This document shows, one piece after another, positions 6,355 to 14,463 of a stretch of 21,899 nucleotides of DNA. The number at the start of each line of letters is the position of its first letter. Within the stretch, counting starts at the first letter, position 1. The notes under the pieces were generated by a model that saw nothing but the letters and a program-made list of their open reading frames with translations, ran no database searches and was not told the DNA's origin. The position numbers and the translations under genes are program-made. Source of the DNA: Cytophagaceae bacterium UBA7467 (GTDB lineage Bacteria; Bacteroidota; Bacteroidia; Cytophagales; Spirosomataceae); contig DLPD01000021.1 in the NCBI GenBank assembly GCA_002479785.1, forward strand, positions 1-21,899. The letters are read 5' to 3'.

Positions 6355-8955
6355 CTATTGCATCTGCATGGCTTCCATTCCGCCACTTGAATTGTTCTTT
6401 TTCATTTGACTCATATCGAATTTACCGAAACGAAGTGAGAAGGTTAGACGAATCATTTGAGGGTTCGCTAAGCGATAAGAAGTCTGTGAGAAGCCCTCTC
6501 CAAAAGAAACGCGGGTATTACCACGAGAACGAGTCACATCATTAAAGGCTAGGGTTAAGGAAGCCATATCGTTTTTTAAGAACGTCTTTTTGATTGCTAC
6601 ATCAATGCCAAAGAAAGGCTCGATATATCCCTGCGACGAACTTTGCGCTTGCATCCCTGGAGGGCCTTGCATTCCTTGGTTTTGTGTGACAGGCACATTT
6701 GTCTTGCCTTGGTAATCGCCAGACAGCTGGATGCTCCATTTTTTGGGCAAAATAAAGGTGTTGTTTAACTTCCCAAAAACAGTCCACAAGGCCTCATTCA
6801 CCTGTGTCGCATCAATGTTCGAAATGTTGATTTTGGAATTATACATATTCACGTTCGCCGTTAAATCCCACCAAGTTTGCAACTTGTTTGTATACGTAAA
6901 TTCTAAGCCATAGTTGATGCTCGAATTCGCGTTCACAAAGGTGTTAATTAAATCTAGTTTACCGCTAATCGGGTTCGTCTCTTGTTTTAAATAACGTGTG
7001 ATCAAATTGTCCGTGTATTTGTAATAACCAGAAACCAAGAAAGTGGCAGATCCTTGTGATTTGCTATACGAAAGTTCCCCAGAAGTCGTGAATTCTGGCA
7101 CTAAATCTGCATTTCCGCGTTGGATATTTAAGCTATCGCTGTAGTCCACAAATGGAATGAGCTGGAAGAAATTAGGTCGATTCACACGACGAGTGATGCT
7201 CAATTGCAACTGGTCAGTCTTCGATAAATCTTTTTTCAAGAAGATCGATGGGAACAAGCTGAGTGGGTATTTATTGCTGAACGATTGGTTTGTATTCAAT
7301 AATTTACCCTCGTATTCAGAGCTTTCACCGCGTAATCCGATCTTGTATGATAGGGTCTTATTTGCCTTTCCGGAGATGGAGAAATAGGCTGCGTACACAT
7401 TATTAGAACTTTCGTAGTTTGTCGAAGCAGACGTAATGGTTCTGTACACATCTGAACCCACCGGCTTTAAAGTATTGGTATTTTCGTTCGCAATATCATT
7501 GATCTGAGCGCGTAAACCCGTTTCGATCGTGCCCTCGTTTTTAATCGGAGTCACGTAATCTAGTTGGACGGTCATAAAGGCATTTTTTCCTGTCCCGATG
7601 TTCTTTTGGATTTGCGTACCCGTGATAGCGTTATTCTTCAAATAATCAGTGGTGAAGGTTCCTTCTCCTTTATTTGTTCCGCCAAAGTAATTCAAATCCC
7701 CTGTTAATTCTCTTCCAGCTTTAGGATACGTATGTTTAAACCCAGCTTGAATTCCCGTTGGTTTAAATTCGCGGTAGTTTTCCGAAACACGCTGACTTAA
7801 CGTTGTTACGCCATTCACCGTACTGGAAATTCGCGTGTCTTCACTCGGACGGAATTCCCCGCCACCGCCAAAGAAAGCCCCTAGAGATAAAGTCGTCCGA
7901 TTGCTCGCCGCATAATCAGCAGACATACGCGGGAATAACATAAGGCCTTTGGTCTTGTTATCGGATTCTTGGCTTACGGAAGATAAAATACCACCTAAAT
8001 CACTCGTACGCACACTATTTCCAATGGAATTATTGCGTACCCGCATATTCATTAGGGTTGCGGTGAAGTTCCATTTGTTTTGTTGGTAAGTGAAATTACC
8101 CATGATGTTAGAACCTCCAAAACGATCCGCTCCCACATTAACCATCCCGTTATAGCCGTTCTTTTTGTTCTTTTTCAAGACGATATTAATGATACCTGCC
8201 ATGCTTCCAGATGCATCGTATTTCGCAGATGGATTCGTTATAACCTCTACTTTTTCGATGATGTCTGCCGGGATTTGATCCATCGAAAGACTGGTAGGAC
8301 GACCATCGATAAACAAGGTTGGATTCGCGTTACGCACTTTTACGTTTCCGTCGATGTCTACTTGAACGGAAGGGATGTTGCGCATCACGTCGATCGCCGT
8401 TCCCCCAGTCGTTACTAGATTTTGCGCTACATTAAAGGACTTTTTATCGATGTCCATTTCGACTAAAGACTTCGTCCCCGTCACCACGACATTCTCTAAT
8501 TCTTTCGAATCTTGTGTTAGTTTAATATTACCTAAATCTTTCTCAAACGCTGCCATCATTTTTGCCATATCAGGCTGAACCCCTGGCTCCATTTTAGGCA
8601 TTTCAAAAGCAACGGCTGCCTCGTAATTCTTGAAACCTACAAAGGAAATCTTGATTTTAAGGCGAGCGTTTACAGGGATTTCTTTGAAGTTAAAGTCCCC
8701 ATTTAGTTCGGCAGTTTGGGCTTTTACAAGGATGTCTTTGGCTTGTTTTGTCGCGGGATCGATGGTCGTTTTTAATAAAACAACTGACGCAAATTCCACT
8801 GGTTTGCCCATTTCATCCACGACTTTTCCGAAGACGTGACCTTGATTTAAATTAGCCCCCGGTCCTCTTGTACCCGCTGTTGGGTTACCAGGAACTTGTG
8901 CAGATAGGGAAAGGGATAGTAGCGCGATGAGCGCCGTTGCAAGTATTTTTTTCAT
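6355..8955 (-). CDS. TonB-dependent outer-membrane receptor with carboxypeptidase-like regulatory domain
   Basis: An 866-residue outer-membrane protein. In order: signal peptide (1-20, ending LSLSAQ); a carboxypeptidase regulatory-like beta domain (about 38-118, HVFGKVVDEMGKPVEFASVVL); a TonB plug domain (about 155-262, with TAIDVMRNIPSVQVD, LFIDGRPTSL and EVITNPSAKYDASG); and a long beta-barrel that ends in a typical aromatic strand (LTFSLRFGKF) plus a short tail. It resembles the Bacteroidota outer-membrane beta-barrel receptors of Pfam type OMP_b-brl_3. Methionine is frequent in three places: residues 119-134, the loop GMQGPPGMQ, and the C-terminal tail (MEAMQMQ). The ligand is unknown. 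The start at 8955 (MKKILATAL) is chosen over an upstream ATG at 9141 because it begins the signal peptide and follows a -7 element. It is divergent from a small exported Cys-rich protein gene. Confidence 0.93.
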   Translation of the reverse strand: MKKILATALIALLSLSLSAQVPGNPTAGTRGPGANLNQGHVFGKVVDEMGKPVEFASVVLLKTTIDPATKQAKDILVKAQTAELNGDFNFKEIPVNARLKIKISFVGFKNYEAAVAFEMPKMEPGVQPDMAKMMAAFEKDLGNIKLTQDSKELENVVVTGTKSLVEMDIDKKSFNVAQNLVTTGGTAIDVMRNIPSVQVDIDGNVKVRNANPTLFIDGRPTSLSMDQIPADIIEKVEVITNPSAKYDASGSMAGIINIVLKKNKKNGYNGMVNVGADRFGGSNIMGNFTYQQNKWNFTATLMNMRVRNNSIGNSVRTSDLGGILSSVSQESDNKTKGLMLFPRMSADYAASNRTTLSLGAFFGGGGEFRPSEDTRISSTVNGVTTLSQRVSENYREFKPTGIQAGFKHTYPKAGRELTGDLNYFGGTNKGEGTFTTDYLKNNAITGTQIQKNIGTGKNAFMTVQLDYVTPIKNEGTIETGLRAQINDIANENTNTLKPVGSDVYRTITSASTNYESSNNVYAAYFSISGKANKTLSYKIGLRGESSEYEGKLLNTNQSFSNKYPLSLFPSIFLKKDLSKTDQLQLSITRRVNRPNFFQLIPFVDYSDSLNIQRGNADLVPEFTTSGELSYSKSQGSATFLVSGYYKYTDNLITRYLKQETNPISGKLDLINTFVNANSSINYGLEFTYTNKLQTWWDLTANVNMYNSKINISNIDATQVNEALWTVFGKLNNTFILPKKWSIQLSGDYQGKTNVPVTQNQGMQGPPGMQAQSSSQGYIEPFFGIDVAIKKTFLKNDMASLTLAFNDVTRSRGNTRVSFGEGFSQTSYRLANPQMIRLTFSLRFGKFDMSQMKKNNSSGGMEAMQMQ

Positions 8956-8986
8956 TAGGTGGATTGATTTCAATAAAATGGTACCA

Positions 8987-8994
8987 CAAAGGTA
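8987..8994 (-). promoter_or_regulatory. -7 element of the TonB-dependent receptor gene
   Basis: On the minus strand this reads TACCTTTG, a full match to TAnnTTTG, 31 bases before the chosen ATG at 8955. No TTG is seen at the -33 position, so the promoter may need an activator. It supports the short start against the ATG at 9141. Confidence 0.55.
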
Positions 8995-9089
8995 CATTGA
9001 TTTAAACGAATAGGGCATTTTTTCTGCTTGGCGGTCAAATGTTGAGATGAACGATAGATTTTGTGCGAGAAAAGGTTTTTCTTTACAGG

Positions 9090-9419
9090 ATGAAAAAGCT
9101 TCTTTTATTCTTCTTGTTTTCATCTTTTGTGGCCGTTGCACAAACGAAGCCTGCGGGGAAATTAGATCCCACTAAACCTGTTTTAGTCCTTGAAACCTCT
9201 TGTGGATCCTGTAATTTCGAGATGCCAGGAAAAGACTGTTTCCTAGCGGTCAAATTTGAAGGTAAGGCCTATGCCGTGCAAGGAACTTCCATCGATGATC
9301 ATGGGGACGCGCACGATGATAAGGGTTTTTGTAACGCAGTTCGTAAGGCTAAAGTGCAAGGCAGCCTCCAAGGTGACAAATTTGTTGTGACTTATTTTGA
9401 ACTTTTGAAAACGGAATAG
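9090..9419 (+). CDS. small exported Cys/His-rich protein (DUF6370-like)
   Basis: A 109-residue protein with a signal peptide (1-18, ending AVAQ) and a compact mature domain. Four cysteines stand out: Cys38 and Cys41 in the CGSC motif, Cys50, and Cys81. An acidic/His stretch, DDHGDAHDD, covers residues 69-77. The pattern CGxC, then Cys-Phe-Leu-Ala-Val, then an Asp/His loop and a further Cys fits the small Bacteroidota family I recall as DUF6370. No function is established. Metal binding or disulfide formation in the periplasm is plausible. The ATG at 9090 is preferred to a GTG at 9063 because it begins the signal peptide. It is divergent from the TonB-dependent receptor, with 134 bases between the starts, so the two may share control. 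The next gene starts 14 bases after its stop. Confidence 0.8.
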   Translation: MKKLLLFFLFSSFVAVAQTKPAGKLDPTKPVLVLETSCGSCNFEMPGKDCFLAVKFEGKAYAVQGTSIDDHGDAHDDKGFCNAVRKAKVQGSLQGDKFVVTYFELLKTE

Positions 9420-9421
9420 CC

Positions 9422-9429
9422 TATCTTTG
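9422..9429 (+). promoter_or_regulatory. -7 element immediately before the 9434 start codon
   Basis: TATCTTTG is a full match to TAnnTTTG, with a TTG at 9397-9399 about 22 bases upstream. Only 4 bases separate it from the ATG at 9434, so the transcript from this promoter would be leaderless or nearly so. Confidence 0.5.
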
Positions 9430-9433
9430 CAAC

Positions 9434-9751
9434 ATGAAAAAAGCGTGGATTTTAAAGCTCATCTTTATATGTAGTTTGTTGCTACTAGGTGAGCGCATAT
9501 CCAAGAATCCAGTATTTCAGGCCTCTTCCCACACTTTTATACAGGCATCAGACAAACATTCAGAAGCCATTGTAGCTATTGAATTAGAGGACGAAGTAGA
9601 AGATGCACTGACGGTATTTTTTGCCTCTAACTCTTTTGATTGGGTTCTCTTTAATCAATTATTTGTTGCGTTTAGTTTAGTCGTATTTTTCTCACGACCA
9701 TTTTTTCACCCAATTCCCGAGTATTTACGTTTTCATAACTTAAGGCTGTAG
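9434..9751 (+). CDS. hypothetical small membrane protein
   Basis: Not recognised. The 105-residue product has an N-terminal hydrophobic segment (about 4-20, WILKLIFICSLLLLG), which is either a signal peptide or an anchor. An acidic middle follows (AIELEDEVEDAL), then a second hydrophobic segment (about 68-87, WVLFNQLFVAFSLVVFF) and a short C-terminal tail rich in aromatic, Pro and Arg residues (RPFFHPIPEYLRF). Bacteroidota often carry small orphan proteins of this form at the head of outer-membrane or efflux operons, but no homologue is claimed. The porin gene follows 52 bases downstream in the same direction with only a weak promoter-like sequence between, so the two may be cotranscribed. 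The ATG lies 4 bases after a -7-like element. That it is a real gene rests on its good start, length and position. Confidence 0.6.
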   Translation: MKKAWILKLIFICSLLLLGERISKNPVFQASSHTFIQASDKHSEAIVAIELEDEVEDALTVFFASNSFDWVLFNQLFVAFSLVVFFSRPFFHPIPEYLRFHNLRL

Positions 9752-9803
9752 AAAGTAGACTGATTTCTTTATTCAATTCGTCTATATTTTAAAGCATTAT
9801 TTT

Positions 9804-11150
9804 ATGAAAAAATACCTTTTGCTAATCTTAGCATTCAACACAATTGTGCCTGCTTGGGCACAAAATGATACGGAATCATTGAAGATGAAGTTAAATGAAA
9901 GTGGGTCTCATTATTTTCAGGCTACTTTTTTGAATCAAGTTTGGTTGCGTACTACTGAGAATAACACTGGCACCACGGTGGAAGGCAATTTAGAATCGCA
10001 ATCTACAGACATCGGTTTGCGCAGAACTCGTATTCAAATGTTTGGTCAGATTACGGATCGGACGTTTATTTATTTTCAGTTTGGCCAAAATAATTTCAAC
10101 GCACAATACAACTCCAAATCGAACCGTAAAATCGCGCCATTCTTTCACGACGCATTAGGGGAGTATCGAATTTCAGATAAAAATCAATTGAAAGTAGGGG
10201 GAGGCTTGAGCATTATTTCTGGGTTATCCCGTTTTTCGCAGCCGAGTATCGGGACGATTATGACCATGGATGTGCCGGTTTTTGCCCAAACAACAGTGGA
10301 TCAAATTGATCAATTTTCCCGCAAATTGAGTGTCTATGCTAGGGGCCAAATAGGACATTGGGATTATCGATATATTCTAAGCGATCCATTCCCTATCACG
10401 TCGAACGGGCAAACACCACCGGCGCTCGCACCGGTTTCGAACTTTGCGTTAAAGGGTCATCACTTACAACACCAAGGGTATTTGATCTATCAGTTTTTTG
10501 ACCATGACACACATACCACTCCGTATATGACCGGGACTTACCTTGGCACGAAAAAGGTCGTCAATATCGCAGGGGGCTTTATCTATCAGAAGAATGCGAT
10601 GTGGAACAAAGCGGCTGCTGCTACCGATACGACGTATCAAAATATGGCGCATTGGGCAATTGAAAGCTTTGTAGACATTCCGTTAAACAAGGAAATGCAC
10701 AGTGCGCTGAACGCTTACATAGGCTATTTTAATACGAATTACGGAACGAATTACCTGCGTTATAATGGCGTAATGAATCCGGCGAATGGAACCACTGCAA
10801 CGGCGGTGAACTCGATCAACGGCCAGGGTCCGGTGTATGGAAATAGCTATCCGATGTTTGGAACAGGTTCCGTGGTGTATACCCAAATCGGGTATTTATT
10901 GCCCTCTAAAAATGCGCGTATGTCGAATCGTTGGATGCCTTATGCTTCTGCGACTTTAGCAAACCACGATAGACTAAATGGCTTCTCGAATAACACGTTC
11001 AATGCAGGAATCAATTACTTCATTCAAGGCCATAAATCGAAGCTGAGTTTGGACATCCAAAACCGACCAAGCTTCCAAGTGAACCAAGGCGAACTGGTGA
11101 AAGGCCAACGCCTAAATTCGGTAACGCTGCAATTTCAATTGTTTATCTAA
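9804..11150 (+). CDS. outer-membrane porin (OprP/OprO-like phosphate-selective type)
   Basis: A 448-residue protein with a signal peptide (1-20, ending PAWAQN) and a chain of alternating hydrophobic and polar beta strands. Conserved features seen in Bacteroidota porins include DIGLRRTRIQMFGQITDRTFIYFQFGQNNFN near the start (quoted here only as its key pattern: paired arginines followed by FGQ strands). The barrel also has strands such as YMTGTYLGTKKVVNIAGGF and a final aromatic strand ending QFQLFI. It forms a passive channel in the outer membrane. A phosphate or anion preference is suggested by the family but not shown here. Its stop overlaps the ATG of the next gene in TAATG, so the two are translationally coupled. 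The porin call is fairly sure, the selectivity is not. Confidence 0.82.
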   Translation: MKKYLLLILAFNTIVPAWAQNDTESLKMKLNESGSHYFQATFLNQVWLRTTENNTGTTVEGNLESQSTDIGLRRTRIQMFGQITDRTFIYFQFGQNNFNAQYNSKSNRKIAPFFHDALGEYRISDKNQLKVGGGLSIISGLSRFSQPSIGTIMTMDVPVFAQTTVDQIDQFSRKLSVYARGQIGHWDYRYILSDPFPITSNGQTPPALAPVSNFALKGHHLQHQGYLIYQFFDHDTHTTPYMTGTYLGTKKVVNIAGGFIYQKNAMWNKAAAATDTTYQNMAHWAIESFVDIPLNKEMHSALNAYIGYFNTNYGTNYLRYNGVMNPANGTTATAVNSINGQGPVYGNSYPMFGTGSVVYTQIGYLLPSKNARMSNRWMPYASATLANHDRLNGFSNNTFNAGINYFIQGHKSKLSLDIQNRPSFQVNQGELVKGQRLNSVTLQFQLFI

Positions 11151-11845
11151 TGAAGAAAGCCCTCTTTTTACTACTCATTTCCTTTGCTGGTTTCAGTCAG
11201 CAGAACTTCTTTAATGTCCCCAGTTCAGATATTACGAAGGCGAAACACGTGTTTTTTCAACAGCAATTGAATTTTATCAGTGCCGGATTTCAGTCGTCTA
11301 CGACCTTCTGTTATGGCCTGGGGAGGAACGCCGAAATTGGATTGAATGTGATCGGATTAACTGTTGATTATGCAGCCTCTTTAGCTGATAATGCGGGGAC
11401 GATCATTGTTCTGAATGGGCAAAAGAAATGGGATGTTTCCCCTGTATTTTCTACTGCTCTGGGAGGCCAAGTTGGCTTAAGTTCCTTGGCGGATGGGGGC
11501 GCATATGCTTATTCGAACGGGGTATATAAACTGGAGAATACGAAATTAGTAGGTGGGATCTATTATTCCTCTGACGCCTATTTCGGGCCTGAAAGTCGGG
11601 GATTCAATGCCTCAGGAATGCTGGATAAATTTGGATTTCAGGCGGGGATTGAGCGGAATCTTTGGAAAGAAAAACTCCTATTTCAAGCCGATTTTATTAG
11701 TGGGAAGCACTCACTGGGCGAAATCGTTTTAGGCGGGGCCTATTTTATTTCGAAAAATGTGGTGCTTTCTGCGGGTTATCAAGTGCCTACGATGGGCAGT
11801 AAATCTCAGGATGCGGTGGTGTTTGAAATTACATACGTTCCCTAA
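11150..11845 (+). CDS. outer-membrane beta-barrel-like protein, coupled to the porin
   Basis: A 231-residue protein with a signal peptide (1-16, ending AGFSQ) and a mature part made of short beta strands rich in Gly and aromatic residues (FQSSTTFCYGLGRNAEIGLNV, FSTALGGQVGLSSL, VVLSAGYQVP). It ends in a strand with a hydrophobic terminus (FEITYVP). This looks like a small outer-membrane barrel of about 8-12 strands; I do not recognise a named family. Translation is coupled to the porin by a TAATG overlap, so they probably act together. Its stop overlaps the stop of the MFS gene on the other strand by 4 bases, with no room for a terminator. Confidence 0.75.
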   Translation: MKKALFLLLISFAGFSQQNFFNVPSSDITKAKHVFFQQQLNFISAGFQSSTTFCYGLGRNAEIGLNVIGLTVDYAASLADNAGTIIVLNGQKKWDVSPVFSTALGGQVGLSSLADGGAYAYSNGVYKLENTKLVGGIYYSSDAYFGPESRGFNASGMLDKFGFQAGIERNLWKEKLLFQADFISGKHSLGEIVLGGAYFISKNVVLSAGYQVPTMGSKSQDAVVFEITYVP

Positions 11846-13029
11846 CTATATTTTCGCCCAATCCCAAACAATATCGTATTCGCTAATAACGCACAGCTTA
11901 CAATGATAATGGCCATGGTGAATGGGGTGCCATCAAAAAACAATCCGACTAAGGTAGCACAAACGGCACCCCAGGCCATTTGTATGGACCCTAACATGGC
12001 TGATGCCGTTCCGGCACCTCGGTGAAAGGGACGTAAGGCAAGCGTGGCTACGTTAGGGAAATTGAATCCTTGGCAACCCATGATCAGAAATAAAAGCCCA
12101 ATGTTTACTTCCATGGAGAGCCATTCCATTTTCGCTAAAACGGATAATAAAACGCCTAAGATCAATTGAGTAGGCAAGGTCACTTTCAAAATTTGCAAGC
12201 TCGAATACTTTTTCAACACAACGCGATTCAATTGACTGGCTGAAATAATACCCGAGGCAACGATTGCGAAAATGAACCCAAATTTGGACTCATCCACTCC
12301 ATAATACGTTAAGAAAGTGAGGGGCGCTCCACCCACATAGGTAAAGATACTTCCTGCTCCAATTGCTCCTGTAAACGCGAAAACCAAGTATTCTTTCTCC
12401 TTGAATAACGCCTTGTAAGCTTTCATAATGGTTGAGATTCGGAATGGACCACCGTGTTCGCGATTGGTCTTTTCTGGCAACCAAGATTTGATCAAGAAAA
12501 TAATCACCAATAGAATACCAGCAAGCATTAAAAAGATGGCTTTCCAGTTAGCAATGGTAAGTAATAAACTACCTAAGGAAGGGGCTAAAATGGGCGATAC
12601 TCCTAAAATCAAAATCATCAATGACATGATTTTAGGTCGTTCTTTTTCTTCAAATGTTTCGCGAATCACCGCATTAGGCGCCACCATTCCCACGCTTCCA
12701 CCTAAGGCTTGAAACAATCGAAAAACGACTAACATTTCTACGGAAGTTGAAAAAGCACTGGCAACAGAACTCAAGACATAGAGTGATAAACCGATGTACA
12801 ATACGTTTTTTCTGCCAAAATGGTCTAATAGCGGACCGCTAATTAATTGTCCTAAACAGATCCCGAAGAAGAAACTCGACAGCGTATAACCCATCTGTTC
12901 TTGCGAACAATTCAATGCGAATGCGATGTTTTTGAAGGCGGGCAAATACATATCGATGGACAAGGGTCCAATGGCCGATAGGATTCCGAGGATTAGGATA
13001 ATTTTCGTGCGGTTCGCAGATGTAAGCAT
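11842..13029 (-). CDS. Bcr/CflA-family multidrug MFS transporter
   Basis: A 395-residue inner-membrane major facilitator, probably with 12 transmembrane helices and driven by proton exchange. Family marks are LSIDMYLPAF (residues 23-32, the conserved Asp-Met-Tyr-Leu-Pro of the Bcr/CflA group in the first helix), the MFS motif A GPLLDHFGRKN (65-75), and VFRLFQALGGSVGMVAPNAVIRE, of which FRLFQALGGS is the key part. Such pumps export drugs including bicyclomycin, sulfonamides or chloramphenicol, or small metabolites; the substrate here is unknown. The start ATG is 13027-13029. The tolC-like gene ends 45 bases upstream on the same strand, so it may be read as the fourth gene of that efflux operon, although a -7 element at 13055-13062 allows separate transcription. 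Confidence 0.92.
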   Translation of the reverse strand: MLTSANRTKIILILGILSAIGPLSIDMYLPAFKNIAFALNCSQEQMGYTLSSFFFGICLGQLISGPLLDHFGRKNVLYIGLSLYVLSSVASAFSTSVEMLVVFRLFQALGGSVGMVAPNAVIRETFEEKERPKIMSLMILILGVSPILAPSLGSLLLTIANWKAIFLMLAGILLVIIFLIKSWLPEKTNREHGGPFRISTIMKAYKALFKEKEYLVFAFTGAIGAGSIFTYVGGAPLTFLTYYGVDESKFGFIFAIVASGIISASQLNRVVLKKYSSLQILKVTLPTQLILGVLLSVLAKMEWLSMEVNIGLLFLIMGCQGFNFPNVATLALRPFHRGAGTASAMLGSIQMAWGAVCATLVGLFFDGTPFTMAIIIVSCALLANTILFGIGRKYS

Positions 13030-13050
13030 TAAAGGATGGTATGTTAAGAA

Positions 13051-13068
13051 TAGGCAAAGGTACGCCTA
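13051..13068 (-). promoter_or_regulatory. -7 element with overlapping inverted repeat before the MFS gene
   Basis: On the minus strand bases 13055-13062 read TACCTTTG, a full -7 match 26 bases before the ATG. An inverted repeat TAGGC-N8-GCCTA (13051-13068) covers it. The stem is only 5 bp and is not followed by a T-run on the minus strand, so it looks more like a binding site than a terminator. No -33 TTG is seen. Confidence 0.4.
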
Positions 13069-13074
13069 ATTATC

Positions 13075-14463
13075 TTAAATTAATACCCCGGCACTCGCCT
13101 GAAGTGCATAGATTGTTTTGAAGAGATAAGCTTTTAGTTCAGTCAATTTCTCTGCCGCTTCCATCGCTTTCGTTTCACGGCTGTTTATTAAAAACAGAGA
13201 TGATTCTCCTTGGGCGAAGCGTGTTTCCTCTGCCTTTACCAGAGCTTGGTAGTTTTGTAGAGCTTTTTCTTGGGTTTGAATCTGCTTTTTCAAGGCTTCC
13301 ACTTGGTTAAAATAGGAGCTGACTTTCACTTGAATTTGTTGCTTTTTCTGCGCTAAATGCAAGGACTCTTCCTGTATTTTAAGTTTAGCTAGGGCATAAT
13401 CCGCTCTACCTTTCGAGAGTCGAAGAGGCATTTCAAATTTGAAGCCGTATTGGTAATTATTCTCGAATAAAGGGCGCGTCTCCAGACTTGGTGTCAGGCC
13501 TTTAGACAAGGCATTATAACTCACATCGAGTTTAGGCAAGAGGCTTTGGAACTTCAATTTCTTCTCCACTTGCAAGCCCTCTATTTTGTATTGATAGGCG
13601 CTCAAATCTGGATGGTTTGTATAGGCCTTTTCTAGCAATGAAGAAAGGTTTAAATCAAGGTCCGCGATCCAAGCGAATTCATTCGTCACTTCTGCAGGTT
13701 GCACCTCTACAGGCAACTCTTGCGGGGTGTTATTCTCTTGCCATAAGTAGACAGAAAGGGACAAGCGTGCATTTTCTCTTTCTACCCATTTTGCTTGGAA
13801 TAGGTTGTCAAAAAACTGGAGTTGCGTGGTCGCCTCGAGCGTATCCACAGCAGGACGTTCGCCTAATTCCACACTCCGTTTTACAAATGAAACGCGGGCC
13901 TCAGCTATCTTCCGATTTTGGTCCACGATTTTAAAAACGCGCACACTTTTTACCCAATTCCAGTAAGACGCCATCGCATCGGAGAATAGCTCATTCAAGG
14001 CGCTTCTTTGTTGTTGAATCGCCATTTTATTCATCAGCTTCGCTTGTTGTAAACTGGCTCTGCGCTGATCCATGAAAAGATTCTTTGCTAGCGGAACGCT
14101 GATTCCTATGTAGCTGGTTTCACCTAAGGTTTGGCTTGGGTTAAGGCGTGAACCACCTAAGTTTTCCATCCCAGAACTCAATTCGATACCGTACCAAGTG
14201 GGGATGCTTAATTCGGGTGCGTGGTACTCGTAATAGTTTTTTCCGTCAAACGTTTTTTGCGTGCTGTAGTGACTCAAGATAGGATCAAAACCTCCTCTAG
14301 CCTGTAGGATTTGAGCCTCCGATTTTTGTACACTAATGCTTGCTTGCTTGGCTAGTGGATGATAGGTTTGCACGATTTTTAAAAACGCTTCTGGGTATAA
14401 TACCGGCGTTTGAGCAAAGCTTGCAAAGCTCAACAGCAAGAAGATAAATAGCTTATTTTTCAT
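13075..14463 (-). CDS. TolC-family outer-membrane efflux protein
   Basis: A 462-residue outer-membrane factor with a signal peptide (1-18, ending SFAQ). Its two repeated halves are rich in long helices, as in the TolC periplasmic tunnel. Visible family marks include QARGGFDPIL, the segment VDTLEATTQLQF (a recurrent turn between tunnel helices) and PDLSAYQYKIEGLQVE. It would form the exit channel for the ABC/HlyD pair upstream. Its start overlaps the end of the HlyD-type gene by 11 bases, showing tight coupling. It has the usual length and no missing segment is apparent. Confidence 0.92.
   Translation of the reverse strand: MKNKLFIFLLLSFASFAQTPVLYPEAFLKIVQTYHPLAKQASISVQKSEAQILQARGGFDPILSHYSTQKTFDGKNYYEYHAPELSIPTWYGIELSSGMENLGGSRLNPSQTLGETSYIGISVPLAKNLFMDQRRASLQQAKLMNKMAIQQQRSALNELFSDAMASYWNWVKSVRVFKIVDQNRKIAEARVSFVKRSVELGERPAVDTLEATTQLQFFDNLFQAKWVERENARLSLSVYLWQENNTPQELPVEVQPAEVTNEFAWIADLDLNLSSLLEKAYTNHPDLSAYQYKIEGLQVEKKLKFQSLLPKLDVSYNALSKGLTPSLETRPLFENNYQYGFKFEMPLRLSKGRADYALAKLKIQEESLHLAQKKQQIQVKVSSYFNQVEALKKQIQTQEKALQNYQALVKAEETRFAQGESSLFLINSRETKAMEAAEKLTELKAYLFKTIYALQASAGVLI

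Noticed and set aside
8956..9141. A 62-residue N-terminal extension of the TonB-dependent receptor from an ATG at 9141
   Set aside because: The extension has no signal peptide character, overlaps the start of the divergent small gene and crosses the -7 element; a proper signal peptide begins at 8955.
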